A stretch of 64,000 nucleotides of DNA from Natrinema salifodinae. Lineage in GTDB: Archaea; Halobacteriota; Halobacteria; Halobacteriales; Natrialbaceae. Every line of letters starts with the position of its first letter. Position 1 is the stretch's first letter. The position numbers and the translations under genes are program-made. Location: assembly GCF_900110455.1 (NCBI RefSeq), contig NZ_FOIS01000003.1, positions 62,001 to 126,000 of the forward strand. Direction: 5' to 3'. Under the pieces are notes generated by a model that had not been told where the DNA came from, ran no database searches, and worked only from the letters and a program-made list of their open reading frames with translations. Shown one piece after another: positions 44,984 to 53,976 of this stretch.

Positions 44984-45140
44984 TGGTATATGGTAACACA
45001 CAACTGGCAACTACATGAACGTTATCATGACGCGGACGACCGTCAATCGAACTGACGGCTGCCGCGAGCGCAGCCGCTCGCGCCGTCGTCTCCGGTCACC
45101 GAGGGAAACGCTGATACAGCCGCCGTGCGAATCGGGTGCC

Positions 45141-45608
45141 ATGAGCGACCAGGCGTGGACGGATCGGATCGTCGGTGAGCGGATGACCGTCGATCAGGAG
45201 TTTGCCGCGCGGATCGAGGAGTCGCAGTTCTCCAGTCAGCAGTGGAGTCTGATCATGACTGCCACGGAGTTCGAGATCGAACACCCCGACGATCCCGACC
45301 GGGCGCGGATCGTCGCCAACACGGAGAAGCTCGACGGGATCATCCCCGAACTCGAGAACGTCCAGGCCGGAATGGGCGCGATGGCTGGCCAGGCGGCCGA
45401 CACTGGATCGGGGTCGGGATCGTCCGGCGGACTCGTCGATTCCATCATGGGGGCGCTCGGGATCGGCGGCGGCAACGGCGGTTCGTCCGAGAAGGAGCAA
45501 CGCGAGGCCGCCGAACGGCTCACTCAGGAGTACGCCGACGAGTTGCAGTCACACCTCGAGTCGAAGGGCCGGTGGGAATCGGTTCGGCGCGCCGCCGGCG
45601 GCGACTGA
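45141..45608 (+). CDS. DUF5799-like haloarchaeal protein
   Basis: A 155-residue protein starting MSDQAWTDRIVGERMTVDQEFAARIEESQFSSQQWSLIMTATEFEIE, which matches the DUF5799 family. The middle is Gly/Ser-rich (GQAADTGSGSGSSGGLVDSIMGALGIGGGNGGSSEKE), followed by a charged helix (EAAERLTQEYADELQSHLESKGRWESVRRAAG). It is probably cytosolic. An in-frame start at 45015 adds a basic region and was rejected. The function is unknown. Confidence 0.82.
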   Translation: MSDQAWTDRIVGERMTVDQEFAARIEESQFSSQQWSLIMTATEFEIEHPDDPDRARIVANTEKLDGIIPELENVQAGMGAMAGQAADTGSGSGSSGGLVDSIMGALGIGGGNGGSSEKEQREAAERLTQEYADELQSHLESKGRWESVRRAAGGD

Positions 45609-45666
45609 GACGGCGCGATCGAACGCCGATCGAACCGCGGGCCGACCTCGAACCGCCACGCGCCGG

Positions 45667-45810
45667 TCAGTCGCCGGCGTGAAAGAGCGTGTACTCGCTC
45701 GTCTCGTAGATGTTGATGAGTTCGGTAACGAGTTCGTCGTACGACTCGTCCTCGACGCGCAGCGCGTCCAGCCGCTCGATCGTCTCCTCGTCGAGTTCAA
45801 CGGATGGCAT
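45667..45810 (-). CDS. Small DUF7557-like protein
   Basis: A 47-residue acidic protein, MPSVELDEETIERLDALRVEDE then SYDELVTELINIYETSEYTLFHAGD. The N-terminal part resembles the helix-loop-helix of small ribbon-helix-helix proteins such as VapB-type antitoxins. It is convergent with the DUF5799-like gene, with stops 58 bases apart. No toxin gene is adjacent. The DUF number is from memory and uncertain. Confidence 0.68.
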   Translation of the reverse strand: MPSVELDEETIERLDALRVEDESYDELVTELINIYETSEYTLFHAGD

Positions 45811-45947
45811 AGGAGATAATTCGTCGCCGATCAGCAAAAACACCACGGGGGTCCCGCGACGCCGGGCCCGTCAGCCGTCCCCGGGATCGGGATCGCGATC
45901 CGGGCCAAGCCACAGCACCTTTACGCACGGTTCCCGACCGTAGGAGT

Positions 45948-46238
45948 ATGTCCGACGAAGTCGAAACGACGACCTTCTCGATCAGTTCCGAAGACGGCAC
46001 GACCGACGAGGTCACGATCCCGGCCGGCCTAGTCGATCTCGTGGCCGAGGGCGACCAGACCGACGCCGAGACGGTCGGCGACGTAGCGCTGCTCTCCTTC
46101 GCCAGCCGCGCCCACCACATCGTCCACCACGGCCAGGACGCGGACGGCGACCTCGAGGCCCAGGAAGAGCGCGTTATGGACCTGTTCGAGGAACGGTTCG
46201 GCGTCACCTTCGGCGAAGCGACCGGGCACCAGCACTGA
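45948..46238 (+). CDS. Small haloarchaeal acidic protein
   Basis: A 96-residue protein: SDEVETTTFSISSEDGTTDEVTIPAGLVDLVAEGD, then VALLSFASRAHHIVHHGQDADGDLEAQEERVMDLFEERFGVTFGEATGHQH. It has a His-rich centre (AHHIVHH) and a His-rich end (GHQH), possible metal ligands. The family is conserved in haloarchaea and uncharacterised. The start is preceded by a long acidic-codon run with a usual spacing. Confidence 0.78.
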   Translation: MSDEVETTTFSISSEDGTTDEVTIPAGLVDLVAEGDQTDAETVGDVALLSFASRAHHIVHHGQDADGDLEAQEERVMDLFEERFGVTFGEATGHQH

Positions 46239-46499
46239 CGGCGCGTCCACCGCGAGCACTGAACTCGTACTACGACCAGGCGTTCGCCCGGTGTTCGACG
46301 TTTCGAAACCGCCGTTCGCGAGCGACGGCGCCTGGCGGGCGCTGAAACTAAAATCGAAACGAGCGACCGCTACGCGGCGCCGGCGGTCCCGTCGTCGGCG
46401 CCCGCTGGCGGACCGGCACCTAGCGTCTCGATCGGGGCGGCGCCACCGCCTGATGGGACGCCTGGGTGCGTTATCGGCCGTCTCCGAATCAGCGGTCGG

Positions 46500-49400
46500 T
46501 CAGACGTCGGTAGGCTGCTCGGGCGCGTCCGATGAATCCGGCGCCTCCGGCGGCTGTGGCGGCTCTGGGTCATCGGACGGTTCGCCGGGGGTTTCGGGCG
46601 GTTCGACGGGTTCGTCGGTCGGTTCCGCATTATCGCCCGTCTCCGCGGTCTCGGGCGAATCTGCTTCGATCGTCACCGACGCCTCATCGTCGGCGGTCGC
46701 GACCGTGTGCGTCGACGTTCCTTCGGGGAGTACCACTGAAAACGTGAGCGTCGCCGACTCCCCGCCCGCGAGCGTCACGGACGATTCGCCGACGGGCTCG
46801 CCGTCGATAGCGTAGGTCACCGTCTGCGTTTCCTCGCGGTCGCCCTGGTTCTCGATCGTCGCGCTGACCGTCACGTCCTCGCCGGGCTCGCCGCTCTCGG
46901 GCGCCGAGAGGTCGGTGACCGCGAACGCCGCCGCTTCAGCGCTCTCCTCGACGGTCACCGTCGTCTCGGCCGTCGCGTTCTCGGTCGACACTTCGACCGG
47001 GTACTCGCCGGGTTCGAGCCCCACCGTGTCGTAGGTCATCGTGAGCGCTCGGGACTCGCCCGACTCGAGCGTGACCGGCAACGCATCGCCGGTCGCGCCG
47101 CCGACGGCGATCTCGACGTTCTGCGTGCCCTCCTCGCCGCCGACGTTCTCGAGTTCGGTCTCGACCTCGATCGGCTCACCCTGTTCGACCGGATCGTTCG
47201 TCGCCGCGATCGAGACGTCGAATTCGGCGGGATCGCCGGGCTCCTGGGGGACGATCTCGCCGGCCGGCGGCGTCGCGGCGGTCACCGGCTCCTCGTAGCC
47301 GTAGAACGAGAAGTCGACCTCCCAGACGAGCCGTTCGTCGTCGCTCTCGGGCGTCCACTCGACGGTGAACGTTCCCTCGCCGGGTTCGAATTCCGCGGGC
47401 GGATCCTCGCTCGCGGTCCCCTCGACGAACTGGCTGTTGCCGACGACCGCGGCGTCGTTCGGATTCTCGTAGCCGAAGGTCACATTGATGCTCTCGCCGT
47501 CGTCGGACGGCGTCGTCTCCTCGACGGAGAGGTTCGGCAGCGCCGGCCTGGCCTCCTCGCTGCACGACTCTATTTCGGGGTTGGGGTAGTCGATCCCGGC
47601 GACGGGGATCGCCTCCGGCGAACTAATGCCGGAGATGTACGTCCCGAAGGTGCCGTAGGACGGCACCTCGACGAACACCTCGTCGCCGTCGGTCTCGACG
47701 TTTCGCTCGTCGCCGAGCTCGAAGACTATCGTGCCGGTGAATGGCGCTTCCACGTCCTCGCCGACGGTGATCTGGTCCTCCGCGATGGTGTCCCCGAAGC
47801 CGGCGGTGTCGTAGAAGCCGGTGCTCGCGGCGACCCGATCGCCCTCCGCGAGCGACGCGGAAACCGCCGCCCGCGAGCAGCTCGCGAACTCGACGTCGAA
47901 TTCCTCGAGCACGCTATCGACCGTGTACTCGACGGTCTCGTTCTCGAGGACCGTCCCGTTCGCCGCTTCGACGACCGCCACCTCGAGGGTCGCGTTCTCC
48001 GCGAGCGGCGGCTCGAGGGGGATCTCCTCGGGACCGACCGTCTCGTTAGCCGCGATGGGCTCGCTCTCGGCGATCGAGGTCCCGTTCTCGTCGGTAACGG
48101 TGAGGGCGTACTCGACCGACGCGTTGGCCGATGTGACGATGAGCGTCTCCCCGTCACCGGTCTGGTCGGCGACCGTGAGGTTCGCCGTCGGCTCCGTCGG
48201 ATCCGGCCCCTCGACCGCGTACTCGATCGACTCGTTCGCCAGGGCCGTGTCGTCCGTCGCGTTGCGAACGGAGACGTTCACGGTCGTGGCTTCCTCGATC
48301 GGCGGGTCGAGTTCGAGCGTCTCGTCCGCGACCGTCGTGTTCGCCTCGAAGGGCTCGCTGTCGACCCGCGCGCCGTCGTACTCGGCCGTGAGGACGAACT
48401 CCTCGGTCGCGCTCGCGGCGTCGACCGCGAGGGTCTCGCCGTCGCCCGCCTGGTCGTCGACCGAGAGCGACGCGTTGGGTTCGCCAGGCTCACCTGGTTC
48501 TCCGGGTTCGCCTGGGTCGTCCGGTACGACTGCGTACTCGACGGACTCGTTCGCGAGCGTCGCACCGTCCTCGTCGACGACCGCGACGTCGACAGTCGTA
48601 TTCTCCGCGATCGGCGGGTCGAGTTCGAGCGAGAGATTCGTCGCTTCCTCGCCGGCCGCGAACGCGTCGCTCTCGGCGGTTCCGTTCTCGGTCGCCGCGG
48701 TGACGGTGTACGGGACGGACGCGTTCGCCTGGTCGACCGTCAGCGTCGAACCGTTCCCTTCCTGATCGGCCACCGACAGCGTCGCCTCGGGGTCCTCGTC
48801 GTCCGCGACCGTCACGAACGTGCCGTCGATAATCGGGATCCCGCCCTCGGTCACGTACGGGACATCCTCTTCGCCGTTGGACTCGGCGTACTCGAACTCC
48901 CCGTCGTCGTTCGTGTCGTGGTGGGCGGCCACGACGAGCGCGGTGCTCTCGTTCAGCGGTTCGTCGAGTTCGATCTCAACGCCCTCGTGCTCGCCGGCTT
49001 CGAGGTACGCCGAGACGCCGAGGAGCGCGTCCGGATCGGCGTCGACCGCGACACCCTCGTAAACGGCCACGAAGCCGCCCTCCGAGAGCGAGACGTCCTC
49101 GACGGTGACCGTTTCCCCGTCGGTCTCCTGCTCGGGCGCGTCGATCGTCGCCGTCCCCTCGATCCGATCGATCGTCTCGAGCTCCTGGACGACGGTGATC
49201 TCGACGTGTTGGGAGATCTCCGTCGCGTCGTCGGTCCCTTCCTGGACCGCGTAGACGGTCGCCTCGGCGGCGGCCACCTCGGTCAACGTCTGAATCTGCG
49301 TGACGCTGATCCGCTGGGACTGGACGACCTGCGCCGTCTCCGTGCAGGCGCTTCGGGCCGCCGTCTGCACCTGCGTCACCGACGCCTCCTGGGACTGGAC

Positions 49401-50879
49401 GAGCGCGCCGCTCGCTCCGCCCCGCGCGAGCCGCTGGACCTGGGTTACGTCGGCGACCTGCGTCTGGGTCACCGACCCCTCACCCGCGCCGAACGCGGCG
49501 GCCTGAACCTGCTCGATCGTCGCTTCCTGTCGCTGGATCGCGGACGTGACCGCGCCCTCGGCCGCGCCGGTCGCGGCGGCCTGAACCTGCGTCACCGACG
49601 CCTCCTGGGACTGGACGAGCGTGCCGCCTGCGGCCCCGTCGGCGGCGGCCTGGATTTGCTCGACGCTCGCTTCCTGACTCTGGGAAATCGACCCCTTCGC
49701 CGCGCCGAAGGCGGCTTCTTGGATCTGCGTGATCGACACTCGCTGCACCTGCTCGACCGAGACGTCCTGAACCTGCGTCAGCGACCCCCGGCTCGCCCCG
49801 CGGGCCGCGACCTGGGTCTGCTCGACCGAGACGTCCTGACGCTGGACGAGCGCGCCCTTCGACGCGCCGGCCGCCGCCTTCTGGATCTGCTTGATCGTCG
49901 CTTTCTGGCGCTGCTCGACATCGACGCGCTGTTCCTGCTCGATCGTCGTCAGTGCGCTCCCCTCGAGCGCCCCCGCGGCGCCGCCGGCCGCGGCGTGCTG
50001 GACGTGCTCGAGGGTCACCTGCTGGCGCTGTTCGATCGAAATCGCCTGGTACTGTTCCAGGACGCCGTAGGCCGCTCCCTGCGCGGCCTCCTGGATCTTC
50101 GGGACCGTCCCGACGTCGTTCGCGCCTGCCTCGTTTGCGGCGCCCGCGGCCGCGCCCCTGGTCGCGATCTGGATCTGCTCGACGGTCACGTGCTGGTTCT
50201 GCGCGTGAGCGAGCGCCCCGTGGGTCGCGCCCCAGGTCGCGCTCTGGAGTTGCGTGACGTTGATCGACTGGGACTGGGTCTGCGAGAGCGCGCCGTCGGT
50301 CGCCCCGCCGACCGCGTGCTGCACCTGCGTCGCGTTGACCGACTGCTCCTGAATCAGCGCACCGTGGACGGCCCCCGCCGACGCCGCCTGAACCTGCTCG
50401 GCCTCGGCGGTCTGGTACTGCGTGGCCGATTCGAGCGCACCCTCGAGCGCCGCCGCCCGCTGCTCCTGGGTCACCTCGACGCCCTGAGACTGGACGAGTT
50501 CGACCCCCTGGTCGACGCCGGCCTCGACGGCGTCCTCGCGGTCGCCCTGGATCTCGGTCTCGGTTTCGGTCTCGATCTGGTTGGCCTGGTCGGTTCCAGT
50601 TCCGATTTCGGCCGCTCTCTCATCGTCGTCGGCCCCATCCGAGTCGAACGTTATCAGTTCGAGCTCGGCGTCGCCCGTCGCGTTCGCGTCGGCGTCGTCC
50701 TGCGCGCCGGCCGCGAGCGCGACTCCGGCTCCCGAACCGTCGCCCGCGGGCTGCTCGTCGGGGGCGCCCCCGTTGCCCTCGTCGAACAGTCCGAGTCCGC
50801 CGCCGAGGAGCGGGAACGCGACGGCGCTTCCGACCATCGCGACCGCGACTACGACGGCGGCGATCGCGCCGCGTCTCAT
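46500..50879 (-). CDS. Large secreted protein with a glutamine-rich 23-residue tandem repeat, DUF7282 and CARDB domains
   Basis: A 1459-residue protein starting MRRGAIAAVVVAVAMVGSAVAFP, a Sec signal peptide or N-terminal anchor. Residues about 106-560 carry about 14 imperfect copies of a 22-26 residue unit, best seen as QSQEASVTQVQAAATGAAEG: a Gln-x-Gln start, a V/I-x-Q-V/I-Q strand, then an Ala/Gly-rich AAxGAAxGxL turn. Residues about 576-690 match DUF7282 (LSEGGFVAVYEG, LLGVSAYLEAGEHEGVEIELDEPLNES). Three Ig-like repeats follow (about 690-990; LSVDDQAGDGETL type, ending in LANESVEYAV). Next come a two-Cys module (about 990-1216) and two CARDB domains (about 1220-1390). The last 60 residues are Pro/Glu-rich with no sorting signal or membrane segment. 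It is probably a cell-surface or extracellular structural protein. Confidence 0.85.
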   Translation of the reverse strand: MRRGAIAAVVVAVAMVGSAVAFPLLGGGLGLFDEGNGGAPDEQPAGDGSGAGVALAAGAQDDADANATGDAELELITFDSDGADDDERAAEIGTGTDQANQIETETETEIQGDREDAVEAGVDQGVELVQSQGVEVTQEQRAAALEGALESATQYQTAEAEQVQAASAGAVHGALIQEQSVNATQVQHAVGGATDGALSQTQSQSINVTQLQSATWGATHGALAHAQNQHVTVEQIQIATRGAAAGAANEAGANDVGTVPKIQEAAQGAAYGVLEQYQAISIEQRQQVTLEHVQHAAAGGAAGALEGSALTTIEQEQRVDVEQRQKATIKQIQKAAAGASKGALVQRQDVSVEQTQVAARGASRGSLTQVQDVSVEQVQRVSITQIQEAAFGAAKGSISQSQEASVEQIQAAADGAAGGTLVQSQEASVTQVQAAATGAAEGAVTSAIQRQEATIEQVQAAAFGAGEGSVTQTQVADVTQVQRLARGGASGALVQSQEASVTQVQTAARSACTETAQVVQSQRISVTQIQTLTEVAAAEATVYAVQEGTDDATEISQHVEITVVQELETIDRIEGTATIDAPEQETDGETVTVEDVSLSEGGFVAVYEGVAVDADPDALLGVSAYLEAGEHEGVEIELDEPLNESTALVVAAHHDTNDDGEFEYAESNGEEDVPYVTEGGIPIIDGTFVTVADDEDPEATLSVADQEGNGSTLTVDQANASVPYTVTAATENGTAESDAFAAGEEATNLSLELDPPIAENTTVDVAVVDEDGATLANESVEYAVVPDDPGEPGEPGEPGEPNASLSVDDQAGDGETLAVDAASATEEFVLTAEYDGARVDSEPFEANTTVADETLELDPPIEEATTVNVSVRNATDDTALANESIEYAVEGPDPTEPTANLTVADQTGDGETLIVTSANASVEYALTVTDENGTSIAESEPIAANETVGPEEIPLEPPLAENATLEVAVVEAANGTVLENETVEYTVDSVLEEFDVEFASCSRAAVSASLAEGDRVAASTGFYDTAGFGDTIAEDQITVGEDVEAPFTGTIVFELGDERNVETDGDEVFVEVPSYGTFGTYISGISSPEAIPVAGIDYPNPEIESCSEEARPALPNLSVEETTPSDDGESINVTFGYENPNDAAVVGNSQFVEGTASEDPPAEFEPGEGTFTVEWTPESDDERLVWEVDFSFYGYEEPVTAATPPAGEIVPQEPGDPAEFDVSIAATNDPVEQGEPIEVETELENVGGEEGTQNVEIAVGGATGDALPVTLESGESRALTMTYDTVGLEPGEYPVEVSTENATAETTVTVEESAEAAAFAVTDLSAPESGEPGEDVTVSATIENQGDREETQTVTYAIDGEPVGESSVTLAGGESATLTFSVVLPEGTSTHTVATADDEASVTIEADSPETAETGDNAEPTDEPVEPPETPGEPSDDPEPPQPPEAPDSSDAPEQPTDV

Positions 50880-51317
50880 CGAGACCCTCCGGGCCCGAGC
50901 GGTGAACCACGGCCCCACCCCAGCGTCGGTCCGTCGTCCCACCGACGGCGTCCCGAGTTCGTCCTCCCGTACGCCCGAATGCCAACCCACGTAGTACCGG
51001 ATCGCATTTTCCCACCACGGGGCTGAACGAGCGCATAAGACCGCCGGTCGTTTCGGTTAGGGATACGAGGAAAGCGGTTATTACTCCGGTCGACGGATTG
51101 ATCGCGCCATGTAGACGGGCTACTGACGAGCGATCGAAGCCGGTTCCGAGTAATCAGCGACTGGCCGAGACTGTCGTCGTCCGTGAGGGGAAGCGCGCTG
51201 TTTCGAGCGGACTCACGGCCTCGTCTGCAGTCGATCTCCGCGCCGTCGTCTCGGGAAGGCGACGTGCCGTCTCGGAAACCGAAGTTTTGATCCCGGTTTA
51301 CGAGAGAGTGGGTGGGT
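50880..51317. other. 438-base gap between the surface protein and bioY
   Basis: No convincing gene was seen. The stretch carries the divergent promoters of the surface protein (AT-richer part near 51055-51085, ggttattactcc) and bioY (gaagttttgatcccggttta, about 25-45 bases before the bioY start). A BirA-type operator might be expected near 51270-51317, but I do not see a clear long palindrome there. Confidence 0.5.
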
Positions 51318-51905
51318 ATGGCAACGGAACAGAATTCGGTCGACCTCGTCGACGACGCCGTCGTCCGTCAGTTCGCGCGGGCGGCGCTGCTCGCGACGCT
51401 GATCGGGGCCTCGGCGCCGGTGTCGATCCCGCTCCCGCTCTCGCCGGCACCGATCACGCTCCAGGTCCTGTTCGTCTTCCTCGCCGGCCTGGTCCTGGGT
51501 CCGGTCTGGGGACCCGTCTCGATGCTGATCTATCTCGCGGCGGGCGCCGTCGGACTGCCGGTGTTCGCCGGGATGGAAGGCGGGCTCGGACAGCTGTTTA
51601 GCTATACCGGCGGCTATCTGTGGTCGTACCCGATCGCCGCGGGACTGATCGGGCTCGTCGTCCATCGCGGGACGACGCTGCGAGACCCCGGCGATACGGC
51701 GCTGCCGGTCGTCGCCGGCGCGCTCGTCGCGGGGACGATCGTCACCTACGGCCTGGGAACGGGCTACATGGCCTGGCTCCTCGAACTGGCGGCCTGGGAA
51801 GCCGTCACCGCCGGCGCGCTCCCGTTCATCCCCGGCGAACTGCTCAAGATGGCCGCCGCGATCGCCCTCGTCAGGAGCGGCCGGCTCGAACCGGTCCGCT
51901 CGTAA
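51318..51905 (+). CDS. bioY: Biotin transporter substrate-binding subunit BioY
   Basis: A 195-residue membrane protein with six hydrophobic segments. LLATLIGASAPVSIPLPLSPAPITLQVLFVFLAGLVLGPVWGPVSM is the BioY signature, followed by LIYLAAGAVGLPVFAGMEGGLGQLFSYTGGYLWSYPIAAGLIG. It is the S-component of an ECF transporter and binds biotin. The ATG at 51318 lies two codons after a possible GTG. The ATPase and T-component genes follow directly, completing the transporter. Confidence 0.93.
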   Translation: MATEQNSVDLVDDAVVRQFARAALLATLIGASAPVSIPLPLSPAPITLQVLFVFLAGLVLGPVWGPVSMLIYLAAGAVGLPVFAGMEGGLGQLFSYTGGYLWSYPIAAGLIGLVVHRGTTLRDPGDTALPVVAGALVAGTIVTYGLGTGYMAWLLELAAWEAVTAGALPFIPGELLKMAAAIALVRSGRLEPVRS

Positions 51906-51911
51906 CCCGCG

Positions 51912-52619
51912 ATGATCGAATTCCGCTCGGTCTCCTACGCATTCGACGACGTTTCCGTCATCGAGGACCTCTCGCTGTCGATCGACGACGGCGAGTTCGT
52001 CTTTCTGGCGGGCGCCAACGGCAGCGGGAAGACGACGCTGCTGCGCCACTGTAACGGCCTGCTGACGCCCGATTCCGGCCGGGTGCTCGTCGACGGCACG
52101 CCCGTCGCCGAGGACCTGATCGCCGCCCGCTCGCGCGTCGGCATGGTCTTCCAGCACCCCCGCGACCAGTTCGTCGCCGCAACGGTCGGCGCGGACGTCG
52201 CCTTCGGCCCCGAGAACCTCGGCCTGGCGCGCGACGAAATCGACCGCCGGGTCGCGGCCGCCCTCGACGCGGTGAACCTGACCGGCCGCGAGGACGACCG
52301 GATCGACGCGCTTTCGGGGGGTGAACAGGCCCGCGTGGCGATCGCGGGCGCGCTCGCGATGGATCCGAGCCACCTCGTCCTCGACGAACCCTTCACCGGG
52401 CTGGACGAGCCCGCGCGCCGGTCGGTGCTCTCGCGGCTCGAATCGCTGTCGGCCGACGGGACCGGCGTCCTGCTTGCGACCCACGACCTCCGGGACGTCC
52501 GCGCGCTGGCTGATCGCGTGATCGCCGTACGAGACGGCCGGGTCGCCGTCGACGGCCCGCCCGCCCGCGCACTGGACGAACTCGAGGGACTCGACGTGCG
52601 CGTGCCGAACCGATGCTGA
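51912..52619 (+). CDS. bioM: ECF transporter ATPase (BioM-type)
   Basis: A 235-residue ABC ATPase. FLAGANGSGKTTLLRHCNGLL is Walker A, VGMVFQHPRDQFVAATV the Q-loop, DALSGGEQARVAIAGALAMDPSHLVLDEPFTGLDEP the signature plus Walker B, and LLATHDLRDVR the H-loop. It energises biotin uptake with BioY and the T-component. It starts 6 bases after bioY and overlaps the T-component by 7 bases, so all three are one operon. Confidence 0.93.
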   Translation: MIEFRSVSYAFDDVSVIEDLSLSIDDGEFVFLAGANGSGKTTLLRHCNGLLTPDSGRVLVDGTPVAEDLIAARSRVGMVFQHPRDQFVAATVGADVAFGPENLGLARDEIDRRVAAALDAVNLTGREDDRIDALSGGEQARVAIAGALAMDPSHLVLDEPFTGLDEPARRSVLSRLESLSADGTGVLLATHDLRDVRALADRVIAVRDGRVAVDGPPARALDELEGLDVRVPNRC

Positions 52620-53317
52620 CCTACGAGCCCGACGCGACGATCGCCCACCGCCTCGACCCGCGGACAAAGCTGGCGGTCCAGATCGGGTTCGCCGCCACCG
52701 CCTTGGCCCACACGACGCCGCGGGCGCTGGCGCTGCTCTCGGCCCTGACGGTCGGGATTCTGTTCGCAGCGCGAGTCTCCCTCTGGCGGACCCTCGTCGC
52801 CTACCGGTTCGCGCTGGGCATCCTCGCGCTCGCGCCGCTGCTCGCCGGGCTCACGCTTGGTTCGCCCTGGTTCGACACCGCGGCTGCCGTCACATCCGGC
52901 CTGGCGAGCTATCGCGTCGCGCTCGTCCTGTTCGTCAGCGCGGCCTACGTCCGGTCGACGCCGGTTCGAAAGTCGCGCGCGGCGATCCAGCGGACGGTCC
53001 CCGGCAAACCCGGCCAGGTGTTGGGAATCGGCGTCGCACTCGTCTTCCGGTTCCTCCCCGTGCTCCGCGGGGACCTCCGGACGATCCGCCAGGCGATGGC
53101 CGCGCGGCTGGGAACCGAGCGCAGCGCGGTCGACCGGGCCGGGACGATCGGCCTCCTGGGACTGACCCGCGCCTTCGACCGGGCCGATCGGCTCTCGCTC
53201 GCGCTCCGAGCGCGGTGTTTCGCGTGGAATCCCACGCTCCCGCCGCTCGCGTTCTCACGGGTCGACTATCTCGCCCTCGGCCTGGCCGTCGCGCTCGCCT
53301 GGTCCGCGTTCTACTAA
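52613..53317 (+). CDS. bioN: ECF transporter T-component (BioN-type)
   Basis: A 234-residue membrane protein. TIAHRLDPRTKLAVQIGFAATALAHTT is the CbiQ/BioN-type start, and GVALVFRFLPVLRGDLRTIRQAMAARLG plus FDRADRLSLALRARCFAW provide the A-R-x conserved cytoplasmic helix motifs that couple to the ATPases. It has about five hydrophobic segments. It starts inside the end of the ATPase gene (ATG at 52613). It is the last gene of the biotin transporter operon. Confidence 0.9.
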   Translation: MLTYEPDATIAHRLDPRTKLAVQIGFAATALAHTTPRALALLSALTVGILFAARVSLWRTLVAYRFALGILALAPLLAGLTLGSPWFDTAAAVTSGLASYRVALVLFVSAAYVRSTPVRKSRAAIQRTVPGKPGQVLGIGVALVFRFLPVLRGDLRTIRQAMAARLGTERSAVDRAGTIGLLGLTRAFDRADRLSLALRARCFAWNPTLPPLAFSRVDYLALGLAVALAWSAFY

Positions 53318-53976
53318 CCGGATTGCGACGGGGACTAGGCGAGGCCAGCCCGTACCGAGCGATCGCGATCCGAGAACGGGACCGGGCCGATCGTGGATCG
53401 GGTCGGGTCTGCGCTGTGCGATCGTCTCCGCTCGGCGTCCGCTTCGAGCAGCGATCGAGCCGAACGAATATAGTTCACCACAGACATTTTCTGCCAACCA
53501 TCATGAAATAATCATATAGTGTTTGAACCGTTCCTCGCCGCACAGGACGTTCCGTGGAGCCCGGTATGGCGGTTACAGCGATTCATCTCAACGGCTGGAA
53601 CTGCATAACCGAAGTACGGATCGGAGATCGTATAACTACCGCGATACGGAGGTGCATCGCGAAGACGATTCCGACGCCGCACCGTCGGTACGATCGGCGC
53701 CGGCACGTCGCCCGTTCGTCGGCCGAATCGGAACGGTACCCGCCGAAAGAGCTGTCGGTAGACATATAGCTATCGCAATTCGTCGACTATCTACCATCAT
53801 ATTGAATAGAATCTGATTCTGATATTTCGGTGAAACTGGTGCATTCACTCGGCGATCACCGAGTGTTCGGTGTTCCCGTACGGGCCGTATCAGCCGAGGG
53901 GTAGTCCGGGCTAACCAACGCGATGACTATCAGTCTCGCGACGGGTCCATTACGCGCATAGGAATGTAACAAAAAC
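53318..53976. other. 659-base intergenic region with a hairpin and lower GC
   Basis: No convincing gene. Frames of 60-97 codons at 53523-53848 on both strands overlap each other and lack coding bias. Two dyads stand out: AGAATCtGATTCT at 53808-53820 and CACTCGGcgatcaCCGAGTG at 53846-53865 (7-base stem, 6-base loop). The AT-rich 53480-53520 part could include the 3' end of the bioN transcript. The region may hold old insertion remnants, but none is recognisable. Confidence 0.45.

Noticed and set aside
46370-46499. Minus-strand frame continuing past the surface-protein stop (PSGGGAAPIETLGAGPP)
   Set aside because: It might be a shifted remnant of a C-terminal tail, but there is no start or conserved motif and I cannot support it as a gene.
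49190-50560. CRISPR-like or DNA tandem repeat
   Set aside because: The periodicity is a degenerate protein repeat in one reading frame; DNA copies differ and have no unique spacers.
48918-51026. A 702-codon plus-strand frame opposite the surface protein
   Set aside because: It is Leu/Arg/Asp-rich and mirrors the codon bias of the minus-strand Gln-rich repeat; no domain is visible.
53523-53848. Short frames on both strands in the 53318-53976 gap
   Set aside because: They overlap one another, lack coding bias and have no recognisable domain.
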